A stretch of DNA of 13,013 nucleotides, from positions 1 through 13,013 of the forward strand of contig JBOGFJ010000136.1 of NCBI GenBank assembly GCA_050743385.1, written 5' to 3'. Position numbers and translations under genes: made by a program. A model generated the notes under the pieces. It ran no database searches, had not been told where the DNA came from, and was given only the letters and a program-made list of their open reading frames with translations. Origin of the DNA: JACDBD01 sp050743385 (GTDB lineage: Bacteria; Actinomycetota; Acidimicrobiia; IMCC26256; JACDBD01). Below are positions 12,813 to 13,013 of this stretch, in pieces (position 1 is the stretch's first letter; each line of letters starts with the position of its first letter).

Positions 12813-12887
12813 CCGGTGCGAACCTTCGCGTCGCAGAGATCCTCGCTGAGGCGTAGACGGCTCGCGCCGGCGGAAGGCCGTTCAAGC
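12813..12887. other. Convergent intergenic spacer, no gene seen
   Basis: 75 bases between the nuclease stop and the stop of the partial minus-strand gene. The best hairpin is only 4 bp (CGGC/GCCG, 12868-12871 with 12877-12880), with no U-run, so I do not call a terminator. Confidence 0.5.
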
Positions 12888-13013
12888 TCAGGAGTCGGCG
12901 AGCGCGGCGCACACCGCCAGCCCGAAGATCCGCCGGAGCTGACGGAAGCGAGCCTTGTCGTTCTTCGGAGTGATCTGTGCGTTGATGCCGACGGCCGCCG
13001 AACGCGAACCGTC
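12888..13013 (-). CDS. C-terminal end of an unidentified protein (partial)
   Basis: An open minus-strand frame enters from the window edge and ends at TGA (12888-12890), giving the last 41 residues of a protein. It starts DGSRSAAVGINAQITP, then has a basic helix KARFRQLRRIFG and a hydrophobic end LAVCAALADS. About 85% of third positions are G or C, as in real genes here, and other frames of the stretch show stops. I do not recognise the family. The gene would converge on the nuclease gene with 75 bp between stops. The start lies outside the window. Confidence 0.5.
   Translation of the reverse strand, partial: DGSRSAAVGINAQITPKNDKARFRQLRRIFGLAVCAALADS

Noticed and set aside
15..13013. A defence island, prophage or biosynthetic cluster.
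   Set aside because: No integrase, transposase, phage, restriction, CRISPR, PKS or NRPS core genes. The stand-alone ligases are single-domain, without carrier or condensation domains, and the nuclease is a secreted SNase type.

Overview
The window is high-GC DNA (about 70% by eye) with strong G/C third-position bias and dense coding on both strands. Family content (DHA2-type MFS, PknB-type Ser/Thr kinase, several FadD-like acyl-CoA ligases, short-chain dehydrogenases, a lipoprotein nuclease with an Excalibur-like tail) and start sites that look leaderless point to an actinomycete. The protein styles suggest the Acidimicrobiia, but that is inference; there is no rRNA or other taxonomic marker here. 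No stretch over 300 bases lacks a gene. I see no mobile element, CRISPR array, rRNA or credible tRNA.

Left arm, plus strand (15-7994): a D-aminoacylase-like amidohydrolase; a short intergenic region holding two inverted repeats and a likely promoter; a membrane Ser/Thr kinase; an acyl-CoA ligase whose TTG start overlaps the kinase stop; a second, distinct acyl-CoA ligase with a strong Shine-Dalgarno; and a 14-TM-type MFS exporter 7 nt downstream. Kinase, two ligases and transporter probably form one functional unit, with an added internal promoter possible before the second ligase.

Middle, plus strand (8078-9104): a hairpin separates the transporter from a classical SDR oxidoreductase. A small single-pass membrane protein follows, with its own probable leaderless promoter abutting a perfect inverted repeat.

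Right arm: a minus-strand cluster transcribed GNAT acetyltransferase -> SDR -> third acyl-CoA ligase (12020 down to 9119, gaps of 12 and 22 nt). It converges on the small membrane protein with only 14 nt between stop codons. A thermonuclease-like lipoprotein is divergent from the GNAT gene (42 nt between start codons). The window closes on the C-terminal end of an unidentified minus-strand gene.

Taken together, this looks like an acyl-CoA or carboxylic-acid catabolic neighbourhood: three different acid-activating ligases, two dehydrogenases, an exporter and an amidohydrolase. A kinase and an acetyltransferase are each placed directly beside a ligase, so post-translational control of the ligases is a reasonable but untested idea. 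I do not see a clearly new defence, mobile or biosynthetic system. The most unusual non-coding signals are the nested repeats before the kinase (1739-1827).
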